From Parapedobacter deserti (GTDB lineage: Bacteria > Bacteroidota > Bacteroidia > Sphingobacteriales > Sphingobacteriaceae): 64,000 nt of DNA. The stretch spans positions 62,001-126,000 of the forward strand of contig NZ_JBHRTA010000008.1 of NCBI RefSeq assembly GCF_042646065.1, given 5' to 3'. Shown piece after piece: positions 8,201 to 17,411 of this stretch (within the stretch, counting starts at the first letter, position 1; each line of letters starts with the position of its first letter). Under the pieces are notes generated by a model, which was given only the letters and a program-made list of their open reading frames with translations, did no database searches and was not told the origin of the DNA. The position numbers and the translations under genes were made by a program.

Positions 8201-8794
8201 ATGAGATCGTCCTTTGCTTCATCGGTGCTGGCTATTGCCGCAATTTTCGTTTGTTATTCATTTACGCCTTCCGGTGCTGTTTTTAAGGTTGACGGCAGCA
8301 AATCGAAGATCAATTGGACCGGAAAAAATATAGCCGGAGGGAAGCACACCGGCACCATTAACCTAAGCAAAGGCGAGCTGAGGTTTGCGGACGACCGCAT
8401 CTCGGGAAACTTTACGGCTGACATGAGCTCCATTACGGTGACGGACTTGACAGGCGACCGTGCCGCACGCCTTGAAAACCACCTGAAAAATGAGGACTTT
8501 TTTGATGTTCCTAAGTTTCCGGAAGCTACGTTCAGCATTTCCAAGGCCACCGGCTCAGGTAGCAACCTGTCGATTACCGGCGACCTGACCATCAAAGGGA
8601 TCACGAAATCGATAACATTCCCGGCAGTAGTGCACCAATCGGGCAATACGTTGCACGCGACAGCTACGGGTATCAAGATAGACCGCACGCAGTTCGATAT
8701 TAAATATCGGTCAGGCAACTTCTTCTCCGGCTTGGGGGATCGCGCTATTTCCGACGAATTTCAATTGGATATCGAATTGGTGGCCGAAAAATAA
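8201..8794 (+). CDS. YceI-family periplasmic lipid-binding-like protein
   Basis: The protein has 197 residues with a signal peptide (residues 1-20). It shows the YceI domain in order: FKVDGSKSKINWTGKNIAGG, HTGTINLSKGELRF, DLTGDRAARLENHLKNEDFF, DVPKFPEATFSI, then GDLTIKGITKSITFPA and IDRTQFDIKYRSGNFF. YceI proteins form lipocalin-like barrels that bind isoprenoid or amphiphilic lipids in the periplasm. The role is not further defined here; the gene stands alone or leads the small membrane protein 51 bases downstream. Confidence 0.93.
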   Translation: MRSSFASSVLAIAAIFVCYSFTPSGAVFKVDGSKSKINWTGKNIAGGKHTGTINLSKGELRFADDRISGNFTADMSSITVTDLTGDRAARLENHLKNEDFFDVPKFPEATFSISKATGSGSNLSITGDLTIKGITKSITFPAVVHQSGNTLHATATGIKIDRTQFDIKYRSGNFFSGLGDRAISDEFQLDIELVAEK

Positions 8795-8845
8795 CTGCTT
8801 TCCGGAGGTTTCTGTACCTTCGCGGGGCAATAACGGATCAAAGCA

Positions 8846-9130
8846 ATGACGGAATCGACGATTACCATTATCGGATGGTTGGGATTTATCTTTTGTACAG
8901 TGGCTTATCTGCTACTGAACCTGAAGTTGCTGCGTTTTGACGGTGTTTTGTATCAACTGCTGAACGCAATAGGAGGACTCGGCTTGGTTGTCAGTGCCTT
9001 TTACTTTGCAGACGCCCCTAATCTCGCGGCAAATGGTATGTGGGTGCTTATCGCGTTGTTTGGTGTATTGCGATATGCTAGGAGGGTATCCGTATCACGG
9101 CGTGGCCACCGCGTTTCCGATCCCCAGTAA
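8846..9130 (+). CDS. CBU_0592-like small membrane protein
   Basis: The 94-residue protein has three hydrophobic helices. IIGWLGFIFCTVAYLLLNLK, VLYQLLNAIGGLGLVVSAFY and MWVLIALFGVLRY match the pattern of the CBU_0592 family, a widespread membrane family of unknown function. TACCTTCG at 8815-8822 may be its -7 element. Its 3' end overlaps the end of the convergent TetR gene by 36 bases, and its last 15 residues are Arg-rich and not family-like. Confidence 0.75.
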   Translation: MTESTITIIGWLGFIFCTVAYLLLNLKLLRFDGVLYQLLNAIGGLGLVVSAFYFADAPNLAANGMWVLIALFGVLRYARRVSVSRRGHRVSDPQ

Positions 9131-9709
9131 CTTCAAAGCCTCGGCTCTGTATTCTGTGATTTTTTGGTCGAAGGTCTTGGTGTTGCTGGCAACGCTAAGG
9201 TAGAAATAAGCGCCATCGACCAAGGCGAAAATCAAGTCGGCTGTGAAACGAGAATCACGGACCTTGATCATTTGCGCCATTTTGCATCGTTCGATAAGTG
9301 CTGCAAGCTGCTCGCGTAGTGATTCAGTGATTTTCAGGTACATGCCTTTCACTTTCTTTTCTCGGAACGTCAGCGCGTAGCAGCTGTAGAACAGTCCGTC
9401 GTCAAATAATTTATTCCATTTTCGTGAGAACAAGTCGCTTATGACGGTTGTCAACGCTTCAAGCGGCGGTACATTGCTGTCTTTGCTCACCTTGTAAATC
9501 AACAGGTATTTATCGAGGAGGTAGTCGACAAGTGCATAGGTGAGTTCGTCCTTAGTTTGGAAATAATGAATGATCAAGCTGGGGTTGATGTCCATCACCT
9601 TAGCAATTTTGGCTATGGATGTGTTTTCCAGCCCTTCTTTTTTGGCCACCTTATAAAAAACCTTAATAATCTCCAGCTGCCTGATTTCTTTTAAACTCTT
9701 CCTTCCCAT
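9095..9709 (-). CDS. TetR/AcrR-family transcriptional regulator
   Basis: The 204-residue protein has an N-terminal helix-turn-helix (IIKVFYKVAKKEGLENTSIA, KIAKVMDINPSLIIHYF, YFQTKDELTYALVDYLL), the standard TetR DNA-binding domain. The rest is an all-helical ligand-binding domain without a named subfamily. The gene is divergent from the SusC gene, 179 bases away, and a TGAATG-aa-CATTCA dyad lies between them. It is thus likely to control itself and the SusC-SusD-phosphoesterase genes, which is inference from position. Confidence 0.9.
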   Translation of the reverse strand: MGRKSLKEIRQLEIIKVFYKVAKKEGLENTSIAKIAKVMDINPSLIIHYFQTKDELTYALVDYLLDKYLLIYKVSKDSNVPPLEALTTVISDLFSRKWNKLFDDGLFYSCYALTFREKKVKGMYLKITESLREQLAALIERCKMAQMIKVRDSRFTADLIFALVDGAYFYLSVASNTKTFDQKITEYRAEALKLLGIGNAVATP

Positions 9710-9776
9710 TCAGTATACTTATTTGACCGAGACGAAAGTAATTAATAGTTTTTGAAGAGAAAATTTTTATATTTAT

Positions 9777-9790
9777 TGAATGAACATTCA
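9777..9790. promoter_or_regulatory. Candidate TetR operator TGAATGAACATTCA
   Basis: Two six-base arms (TGAATG, CATTCA) around AA form a perfect dyad in the divergent tetR-susC spacer. The size and sequence type are typical of TetR-family operators. A matching half-site, CATTCAGTAT, overlaps the tetR start codon at 9707-9716, compared with CATTCAGTTT at 9785-9794. Confidence 0.6.
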
Positions 9791-9888
9791 GTTTATAAAA
9801 ATAATCGTGACCTAATACAAACTTAATATTGCTGTTCTTAATTTGCTGATGGGATAATCGACTATAAATGATCAACACATAATCAAAG

Positions 9889-12800
9889 ATGACGAATCGC
9901 TACAAGTTTAAATCAATGACATTGCACCAGTTAACGATGCTCGCGGCATGCGTGCTGGGCGTTGCGTCGATCCGTCCGGTATCCGCGGTGCCATCGAAAA
10001 TGGTTAGTATGCCTGAGGCTGTTACCGTCAGTCAAAACCAGGTGCGGATTGTGGGTACCGTGAGGGATGCTGAAGGGGTGCCCCTAGAGGGCGTCAGTAT
10101 TGCCGTGGTGGGTAAACCGGGGGGCACGACCACGGATGAAGAAGGGCAGTTTGTGCTGTCGGCCGCCTTGGGGGAACGGGTGCGGCTGACCATGGTGGGT
10201 TATGTGTCGCAGGAATTTGAAGTGGCCGAGCGTGAGCAGTATGACCTGGTGCTTCAGTTGGATGCATCCAGCCTTTCGGAAGTGGTGGTCGTGGGGTATG
10301 GCACACAGAAAAAAGTGAATCTGTCTGGTGCCGTAGACCAGGTCGATGCCAAGGCACTGGCACAACGGCCGATTGCCAATGTTTCCCAGGGGTTGCAGGG
10401 GTTGATCCCCAACCTGAACATCCGGTTCAACTCCGGCGCTCCGGGAGCCGCCGCAAACATCAACATCCGCGGTATTACCTCTATTAATGGCGGTGATCCG
10501 CTGATCCTAATCGATGGTGTGCAGTCCAGCTCGGCTGAGCTGAACCTGATCGCTCCTCAGGATATTGCGACGATATCCGTGGTGAAGGATGCTTCCGCGG
10601 CGGCGATCTACGGTGCGCGGGCAGCATTCGGCGTTATCCTGATCACCACCAAGACAGGGACTCAGGGCGGCACCAATGTAAGCTATTCGAATAATTTTAC
10701 ATGGAATACCCCGACAGTACTGCCGGAAATGATCACCGATCCCTATGTGTTTTCCCGTCTGTTGGAAACCTCGACTGACAATACACCCTGGGACAACGTG
10801 AACTATAGCGATCAGTTTTATGAATATGCGCGGCAGCGTTCGGACGATCCGCGTGTACCCGGCGTGCGGGTGAATCCATCCGATGAATCCCTGTGGGAGT
10901 ACATGGGTAACCGGGATTGGACCCGTTATTTTTTCGATGACTTTAATTTCAGCCACAACCACGACCTCGCCATCAGCGGGGTGAGCGAAAACAATAAGGT
11001 ACGTTACTACCTGTCTGGGGGATACAACCGGCAGAACAGCGCTCTGACCCTTGATGAGGATTTTTTCGACCGGTATAGCCTTCGGGCCAAGGTGGACTAC
11101 CAACTGACCGACTGGCTCAAGTTGGGGAACAATACCTCCATGAGCAATACGCTGCGGAAGGAGCCGACCCGGCTGGACGTATTCGGCATATACAATATGT
11201 TCCCTACATACTACGACGTGAATCCAGACGGTACCTGGGCTAACTCGCCGGTGGGTCGCGCTGCTGCCGGTATTGTGGATGGGGGAGAGACGACCAACCG
11301 TCTGGAGCAGCTCCAGACTCAGTTTACTACGGAAATGAGCTTCTGGAACCGTTTGCTTCAGGTAAACGCCGATTTTACCTATCGAAGGACCAGTGAAAAC
11401 TATAACATGTATCGGACGTCATACCTCATCGGATACGGGCCGGAGGATGTACGGGAAGAAGGCGACAACGCGGCTGCGCGGCGCGGGGTATTTGACTACT
11501 ATAAGGTGTTCAACATTTACGGAACATTGAACAAAGCAATCGGTCGGCATTCTCTTACGGCAATACTGGGGTACAGCCAGGAAGATTACCGGTACGAGCG
11601 GTTTGATGTATCCCGAACTGGATTGATATCCAGTTCATTTCCGACCATAGGGCTGGCCACGGGCGACGCTGCAGGCACGGAAGCCATTGACACGTACGCC
11701 TTGCGGGGAGCGTTCTATCGCCTCAATTACATTTATGACGACCGGTACATCTTTGAGCTCAATGGGCGTTACGACGGTTCTTCCCGTTTCCCCAAAGACA
11801 AGCGCTTTGGTTTCTTCCCGTCCGGGTCAGTAGCTTGGCGGGTGGATCAAGAATCGTTTATGGAAGGTGTGCGGAGCGTCGTCAGCAACCTGAAACTCCG
11901 CGCTTCCTACGGTTCACTGGGCAACCAGGCTGTGTCCAATTATGGATATATCCCCTCCATGTCTACGTATCAAACCAATTACCTTATTGGTGGCCAACGT
12001 CCTTTTGGTATCTCTACTCCGGCGCTGGTATCACCCAATTATACCTGGGAGAAAGTCAATACGCTCAACTTCGGCGTAGACCTCGGTTTCCTTCGCGACC
12101 GGTTCAGCGTGGTATTTGACCAGTACACGCGTAATACGCTGGGCATGCTGACCCTGGGTAGGCAATTGCCCGCGATATTGGGGGCTAGTGAGCCGCGGGA
12201 GAATGCGGCTGACCTGCGTACGCGGGGCTGGGAACTTTCCCTGGGCTATCGGGACAACTATACCGTGGGTGGCTCGCCTTTCGGTCTGGAGGCCCGTTTT
12301 GTGCTATCCGATACCAGAAGCACCATTACTCGGTTTGACAATCCCAATGGCAGCATCACCCAATATTACGAAGGGATGAAAATGGGGGAGATCTGGGGCT
12401 TGCAGTACGACGGCTTATTCCAGACCACCGAAGAGATCGCGCAACTGGACCAAACGGGTATCATCCCATGGGGGGCTTTGCAGATCGTGCCGGGATGGCC
12501 GAAATTTAAGGATCTGGATGGCAACGGTGTGATTGAAAAGGGCTATACGCTGGGTGATACCAAAGATCTTTCCGTTATCGGCAATTCCACCGAGCGGTTC
12601 CGTTTTGGCCTGGATGTGAACACAAACTGGCGAAATTTTGACCTGCGCATGTTCTGGCAAGGGGTGGGCAAGCGTGACTATTACCCGCTTCACTTCCTGT
12701 ATTGGGGTGCGTACCAGCAGCCATATGGCAATATGTACGGGCACCTGCTGGATTTTTACCGGGCTGAAGCGGATGGCCCGGAGGAACGCGCCAAGCATTC

Positions 12801-13215
12801 CCAATCGTACCTGAACCTGGGACTGGCCGATGCGAATCATGATGCCCGCTTTCCGGTCCTGCAATCTTGGCTGGCCGACGTGAACCTCGGAACCCGCATC
12901 GATGAATCCATGGGCATGGCCATTCCCAATACAGGGCACCTGCTGAACGGTGCGTATCTGCGTCTGAAGAACCTCACTATAGGCTATACTTTGCCGCGGT
13001 CGTTGACCCAGCGTGCCGGCATCGGAAGTCTGCGCGTATTTGCCACCGGGGAAAACGTGCTGGAGTTTTCCGGGATCAAGAAACACTTTGATCCGGAAAC
13101 CACCAATGCAAGCATCAATACCAATCCGGGAGCAGGCACGGGAGGCGGGGTAGGCAACGGGATGACCTATCCTTTCCAACGGAGTTATTCGTTCGGTGTT
13201 AACATCATGTTTTAA
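9889..13215 (+). CDS. SusC/RagA-type TonB-dependent outer-membrane transporter
   Basis: This 1108-residue TonB-dependent receptor starts with a signal peptide. A carboxypeptidase-regulatory-like domain follows (residues about 50-125: VRIVGTVRDAEGVPLEGVSI, TTDEEGQFVLSA). The SusC hallmark SEVVVVGYGTQKKVNLSGAV is next, then the plug (NVSQGLQGLIPNLNIRF, NIRGITSINGGDPLILIDGV, KDASAAAIYGARAAFGVILI) and a 22-strand-type barrel ending in YSFGVNIMF. No STN signalling domain is present, so it is unlikely to signal to an anti-sigma factor. With SusD downstream it should import a nutrient across the outer membrane. The linked phosphoesterases suggest a phosphorylated substrate. Confidence 0.95.
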   Translation: MTNRYKFKSMTLHQLTMLAACVLGVASIRPVSAVPSKMVSMPEAVTVSQNQVRIVGTVRDAEGVPLEGVSIAVVGKPGGTTTDEEGQFVLSAALGERVRLTMVGYVSQEFEVAEREQYDLVLQLDASSLSEVVVVGYGTQKKVNLSGAVDQVDAKALAQRPIANVSQGLQGLIPNLNIRFNSGAPGAAANINIRGITSINGGDPLILIDGVQSSSAELNLIAPQDIATISVVKDASAAAIYGARAAFGVILITTKTGTQGGTNVSYSNNFTWNTPTVLPEMITDPYVFSRLLETSTDNTPWDNVNYSDQFYEYARQRSDDPRVPGVRVNPSDESLWEYMGNRDWTRYFFDDFNFSHNHDLAISGVSENNKVRYYLSGGYNRQNSALTLDEDFFDRYSLRAKVDYQLTDWLKLGNNTSMSNTLRKEPTRLDVFGIYNMFPTYYDVNPDGTWANSPVGRAAAGIVDGGETTNRLEQLQTQFTTEMSFWNRLLQVNADFTYRRTSENYNMYRTSYLIGYGPEDVREEGDNAAARRGVFDYYKVFNIYGTLNKAIGRHSLTAILGYSQEDYRYERFDVSRTGLISSSFPTIGLATGDAAGTEAIDTYALRGAFYRLNYIYDDRYIFELNGRYDGSSRFPKDKRFGFFPSGSVAWRVDQESFMEGVRSVVSNLKLRASYGSLGNQAVSNYGYIPSMSTYQTNYLIGGQRPFGISTPALVSPNYTWEKVNTLNFGVDLGFLRDRFSVVFDQYTRNTLGMLTLGRQLPAILGASEPRENAADLRTRGWELSLGYRDNYTVGGSPFGLEARFVLSDTRSTITRFDNPNGSITQYYEGMKMGEIWGLQYDGLFQTTEEIAQLDQTGIIPWGALQIVPGWPKFKDLDGNGVIEKGYTLGDTKDLSVIGNSTERFRFGLDVNTNWRNFDLRMFWQGVGKRDYYPLHFLYWGAYQQPYGNMYGHLLDFYRAEADGPEERAKHSQSYLNLGLADANHDARFPVLQSWLADVNLGTRIDESMGMAIPNTGHLLNGAYLRLKNLTIGYTLPRSLTQRAGIGSLRVFATGENVLEFSGIKKHFDPETTNASINTNPGAGTGGGVGNGMTYPFQRSYSFGVNIMF

Positions 13216-13248
13216 TCATTGTCGATCATGTATACAAGTAATCCGATC

Positions 13249-15054
13249 ATGAAAAAATTATTCAATTGGGGTGTCGCGGTGCTGTTGACGGTGTCCCTAA
13301 GTGCCTGCAATGATGATTTTTTGAATAAATTGCCAGAAACATCAATCGGCCGGGAGAACTTCTTCAACACCGAAGAGGACCTGAATCTGGCCATCTACAA
13401 TTTGTATGATTTCCCTTCCACGGGTATTTATACCGATGAAGCGTACACACTTACTGACAATGCGTATTCGACGGGAAATGTAGAGTTGAAGACGATGATG
13501 ACCACCTCGCCCAGTTCAACCACTATTACTGGGGGATGGGACTGGGGGCAACTGCGCAACGTTAACTTTTTTTTGGAAAACTTCAGGAATGCGCAGCTTT
13601 CAGACGAGCGGTTGGCTCACTTTGAAGGATTGGCCCGGTTTTTCCGCGCTCGATTCTACGTTAATAAGGTCAAGCGTTACTCAGATATACCGTGGGTGGA
13701 CGTGGTGATCACTACAGACAACGAAGACGTATTATTCGGCGACCGGGACCCTCGGGAGACCGTGGTGAACAACCTGCTGGCCGACTATGAATTCGCCGCT
13801 AATCATGTGGACATTGCTGCACCCCAAGGGGCGGTAAACCGCTGGCTGGTAAAAGCGGACTATGCACGCTTCCTGCTGTATGAAGGTACTTACCGGATCT
13901 ACCATCCGGAGCTAAACCTGCAGAGCACGGCTCCGGCCCTGCTTCAGCGGGCAGCGGCGGTTGCCCGGGACATCATGGATAATGGTCCGTTCAGCCTCTA
14001 CTCCACCGGAAACCCTATGGAAGATTACGGTACGCTGTTTAAAAGCCAGAACCTCGGAGGCAATCCGGAAATCATTTTTGCCCGTTATTATGAGGCCAAC
14101 TTGCTGAATGGGGACAGTGGGGAAGGGGTCTTCGGAAACTACGAAAGTTTCCCGCTCAAAGACTTGGTACAAACCTACCTGATGGCCGATGGAAGCTACT
14201 ACAGCAGTCAACCCAACTACCAGCAGAACGAATTTGTACAGGAATTTGCAGACCGCGACCCCCGGCTGTACCAAACGTATGCCTATCCGGGGTGGGTTTT
14301 GGTGCGCTCGGGTACATACGCCCAGGGAGCGGGTTTGTATGTGCAGCAATTGGCCAAAAACTTTTCTGGCTATCATCAAATCAAAGGGTTTTATAATACC
14401 ACTAACCAGGATGAACGGAATAACATGGACGTACCGCTATATCGTTTCGCCGAAATCCTGTTAATCTATGCTGAGGCTAAAGCTGAATTGGGTGAGCTGA
14501 CGCAGGGAGACCTGGATATCTCGATCAATTTGGTGCGGGCGCGCGCCGGAATGCCCGGTATGACGCTTAATCCGGCCATCGATCCGGTCAAAGCGGCGAA
14601 GTTTCCTAACGTGACCTCGGCACAGCGCGCGGAAATCTATGAAATCCGGCGGGAACGGCGCGTGGAGCTGGCCTTCGAGGGTCGACGGCATGATGATTTG
14701 ATGCGTTGGGGCGCTGGCAAATTCCTTGAGATAGAACCCTTGGGGATTTATTTCTCCCGGCTTGGCCAGCATGACCTGACCGGTGACGGGGTGCCGGACA
14801 TCGTATTGCTGCCGGCGTCGCAATCTATTCCGGCCGAGCGGGAAAGGAATAGTCTCGGCGTGCCCCTGGCTTACTATCGCGTGGGTACGTTCGGACAGGA
14901 TGTTTCGATCTTCCTTGGCGGACCAACATCGGGTAACCTCCTGATCGTCGAAAACGCGGGCACTTTTGTGGAGCCTAAGTACTATTACCGCCCGGTGCCT
15001 CAGCAACAGGTATTGCTGAATCCGAATTTACAACAGATATTTGATTGGGAATAA
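13249..15054 (+). CDS. RagB/SusD-family nutrient-binding outer-membrane lipoprotein
   Basis: The SusD partner caps the SusC pore and binds the substrate on the cell surface. A lipoprotein signal (KKLFNWGVAVLLTVSLSAC) precedes FLNKLPETSIGRENFFNTEE. Helical TPR-like segments and the SusD end block are present: PLYRFAEILLIYAEAKAELG, RAEIYEIRRERRVELAFEG and RRHDDLMRWG. The frame opens at TTG 13219; ATG 13249 is preferred because the signal peptide begins there, giving 601 residues. It follows SusC directly and should be cotranscribed. Confidence 0.95.
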   Translation: MKKLFNWGVAVLLTVSLSACNDDFLNKLPETSIGRENFFNTEEDLNLAIYNLYDFPSTGIYTDEAYTLTDNAYSTGNVELKTMMTTSPSSTTITGGWDWGQLRNVNFFLENFRNAQLSDERLAHFEGLARFFRARFYVNKVKRYSDIPWVDVVITTDNEDVLFGDRDPRETVVNNLLADYEFAANHVDIAAPQGAVNRWLVKADYARFLLYEGTYRIYHPELNLQSTAPALLQRAAAVARDIMDNGPFSLYSTGNPMEDYGTLFKSQNLGGNPEIIFARYYEANLLNGDSGEGVFGNYESFPLKDLVQTYLMADGSYYSSQPNYQQNEFVQEFADRDPRLYQTYAYPGWVLVRSGTYAQGAGLYVQQLAKNFSGYHQIKGFYNTTNQDERNNMDVPLYRFAEILLIYAEAKAELGELTQGDLDISINLVRARAGMPGMTLNPAIDPVKAAKFPNVTSAQRAEIYEIRRERRVELAFEGRRHDDLMRWGAGKFLEIEPLGIYFSRLGQHDLTGDGVPDIVLLPASQSIPAERERNSLGVPLAYYRVGTFGQDVSIFLGGPTSGNLLIVENAGTFVEPKYYYRPVPQQQVLLNPNLQQIFDWE

Positions 15055-15088
15055 TTGATCCAACGTTGCTTGGTGACGCCGTAAACAA

Positions 15089-15961
15089 ATGACCTATATG
15101 AAACAGTTCAGTTCGTTTTTCCTCCTGCTACTGCTTGCCGTTGGTGCCCGTGCCCAGGAGAAATTTTCCTTTGCGTTCTTCACGGATCTTCATATGAATA
15201 AAAACCCGAAAGCAAAGGCGTTTGAGGGCCTGAAAATGGCCATCAAACATGTCGAGTCGTCTGGAGTGGACTTCGTGATGACCGGCGGGGATAACGTTGA
15301 TGTAGATGGCACGAAAGCCGAAAGGCGGGCGGATGCGGTGCAGCTTTATCAGGAGTATAAGGACATTATTGGGCAGTCTTCGCTGAAAAACTGGTACTTC
15401 ACCATCGGCAATCATGACCGGTATTGGGGTGATGGCGAAAAAGGCGGGGCTTATGGAGAGGCCTTGTTTAAATCATTTTTAGGAGACACCTATTATACGT
15501 TTAATCACAAGGGGTGGCGGTTCATCGTGCTCAACAGTGCCGAGATATGCGATGGCAATTATTGCGTCAGCGATGTACAATACCGATGGCTGGATAGTGT
15601 ACTGAACAATACGCCTGCCGATCAGCCCATCATCGTCTCTACGCACGTGCCTTTCCTTTCGCTTTATTACCCTGTATTGGAAGGCCGTTACACCGCCACG
15701 GATACCTTTGTAAACCAGAAACAGGTATTCGACCGCTTTACCGGGCATAATCTAAAGCTCATCCTCCAGGGCCACCAGCATCTCTATGAAGAAATCAAGG
15801 TGAAAGGTGTACAGTTCATTACGGCCGGAGCGGTAAGTGCCGGTTGGTGGGGCGGGGCGTTCCACGGCACAGAAGAGGGTTACCTAAAGGTCACGGTCGG
15901 CGACGATGATTTTAATTGGGAATATATTGACTACGGTTGGGAGGTCAGTACCGGTCAGTAA
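15089..15961 (+). CDS. Secreted metallophosphoesterase
   Basis: This is a 290-residue exported calcineurin-like phosphoesterase with a signal peptide ending near GARAQ. The full metal-binding set is visible: FTDLH, GGDNVD, GNHD, STHVP and LQGHQHLYEE. Such enzymes cleave phosphomonoesters or diesters using two metal ions. It lies 34 bases after susD and 20 bases before a second phosphatase-family gene, so it likely trims the imported compound in the periplasm. A second ATG at 15098 is an equally good start. Confidence 0.9.
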   Translation: MTYMKQFSSFFLLLLLAVGARAQEKFSFAFFTDLHMNKNPKAKAFEGLKMAIKHVESSGVDFVMTGGDNVDVDGTKAERRADAVQLYQEYKDIIGQSSLKNWYFTIGNHDRYWGDGEKGGAYGEALFKSFLGDTYYTFNHKGWRFIVLNSAEICDGNYCVSDVQYRWLDSVLNNTPADQPIIVSTHVPFLSLYYPVLEGRYTATDTFVNQKQVFDRFTGHNLKLILQGHQHLYEEIKVKGVQFITAGAVSAGWWGGAFHGTEEGYLKVTVGDDDFNWEYIDYGWEVSTGQ

Positions 15962-15981
15962 CTATTACACCTAAAATAATC

Positions 15982-17235
15982 ATGAATATGAATGTAAGAT
16001 TTTTTGGAATAGCATTGGTGCTTATGGCTGTTTTCGCATGCCAGGAGCAACAACCCAGAACAAAGAAAGTACTGTTTGCCATCGTAGACGGCATACCCGC
16101 CGATGTCATCGAACGAGTAAATACGCCCTGGATAGACAGCATCGCCGCTGTCGGCGGTTATACCCGCGCTTATACCGGTGGGGAGAAAGATGGTTATTCG
16201 CAATCGCCGACCATCTCAGCCGTCTGTTATGCCCATTTCATCACCGGTACTTGGACGCATAAGCACAACGTATGGGATAATGCCATTGATTCCATCAACT
16301 ACCGCTATCCCACGTTCTTCTGGTATCTGAAGCAGCAATATCCCGAAAAGAAAATCGGTATCTATTCCACTTGGGAGGACAACCGCACTAAGTTGGTCGG
16401 AGAGGGAAAACCGGAAACAGGGCACATCAAGATGGACTTCCATAAAGATGGATACGAACTGGATACGGTTGCGTTTCCGCATGATCCGAAGGGAGTTTAC
16501 TATGACCTGATCGATGAGCATGTGTCTAAGGAGGCCGCAAGATCTATCCGGGAAGATGCGCCCGACTTGTCGTGGGTCTATCTGCAGTATACCGACAACA
16601 TCGGTCATGCCTACGGGGATAGCCCGCAGATGGATAGCGCGGTCGTCCGGGCAGACCATCAGGTCGGTCGGTTGTGGGAAGCCGTCCGTTACCGTGAAGA
16701 ACAGTTCAACGAAGACTGGCTGGTATACATCGTTACCGATCATGGCCGGGACGATAAAGGGTTTCAACACGGTGGACAGATGCCGCGGGAACGTGGCATC
16801 TGGATGGCCACCAATGATAAAGACTTGAATACGCATTTCCGCGAGGGCACGCCGTCGTCGGTAGACCTATTGCCGACCGTAATGCGTTTTTTGGACGTCG
16901 AGGTGCCGAAGGAATACCGGTTTGAGTGGGACGGGATTCCATTATCGGGCGAGGTGTCGCACAGGTTTACCCAGGCGGTGGTAGTGGGAGACAGCCTGCA
17001 ACTGACCTGGCAACCCTTTAAGTCTGACGGGGAGCTGATTGCATGGCTGAGTACCACGAACAATCACCGTACAGGCGGAAAAGATGATTATGTGTCATTG
17101 GGCGAGGTGAAGTTGCAAGACGGCAAAGCGGCATTTGACATTCGTCAATATCCGTCAGACTTTTACAAAGTCGTATTGGAATCCGCTAAACACGCCGCAA
17201 ACCGATGGGCGAATAGGTCATCAGTCACAGATTAA
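15982..17235 (+). CDS. Alkaline-phosphatase-superfamily phosphodiesterase/nucleotide pyrophosphatase, lipoprotein
   Basis: The 417-residue protein shows metal sites of the type I phosphodiesterase family. These are KKVLFAIVDGIPADVI (first Asp), YSQSPTISAVC with the probable Thr nucleophile, and TWTHKHNVWDN. Later come YLQYTDNIGHAYG, YIVTDHGRD and FQHGG. Members cleave nucleotide or phospholipid-head-group phosphodiesters. ATG 15982 starts a lipoprotein signal (FFGIALVLMAVFAC); an upstream TTG would run into the previous gene. It is the last gene of the SusCD unit and is followed by a terminator. Confidence 0.88.
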   Translation: MNMNVRFFGIALVLMAVFACQEQQPRTKKVLFAIVDGIPADVIERVNTPWIDSIAAVGGYTRAYTGGEKDGYSQSPTISAVCYAHFITGTWTHKHNVWDNAIDSINYRYPTFFWYLKQQYPEKKIGIYSTWEDNRTKLVGEGKPETGHIKMDFHKDGYELDTVAFPHDPKGVYYDLIDEHVSKEAARSIREDAPDLSWVYLQYTDNIGHAYGDSPQMDSAVVRADHQVGRLWEAVRYREEQFNEDWLVYIVTDHGRDDKGFQHGGQMPRERGIWMATNDKDLNTHFREGTPSSVDLLPTVMRFLDVEVPKEYRFEWDGIPLSGEVSHRFTQAVVVGDSLQLTWQPFKSDGELIAWLSTTNNHRTGGKDDYVSLGEVKLQDGKAAFDIRQYPSDFYKVVLESAKHAANRWANRSSVTD

Positions 17236-17280
17236 GCAACAGCAAACAGTCTATTTTAATTTCATCTGCTATATGACAAG

Positions 17281-17309
17281 ACCTCGTTTCATAAAGAAAC
17301 GGGGTTTTT
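17281..17309 (+). terminator. Rho-independent terminator of the SusCD-phosphoesterase unit
   Basis: ACCTCGTTTC pairs with GAAACGGGGT (10 pairs, one T-G) around the loop ATAAA, and a T-run follows at once. It lies 46 bases after the stop of the phosphodiesterase gene. Confidence 0.8.
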
Positions 17310-17411
17310 GTATGTTTGGTCTTCTATTGGTTTTCTCAGCTATTTAGCATAGCTTTGCAGCTAACAGTAATTGCCGTAAATTATCTACTAGTGATTTATT
17401 GACCTAACGCT

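Noticed and set aside
12415..13179. Open frame of about 250 codons antisense to the SusC barrel
   Set aside because: Composition follows the reverse of the SusC codons; no motif and no start signal.
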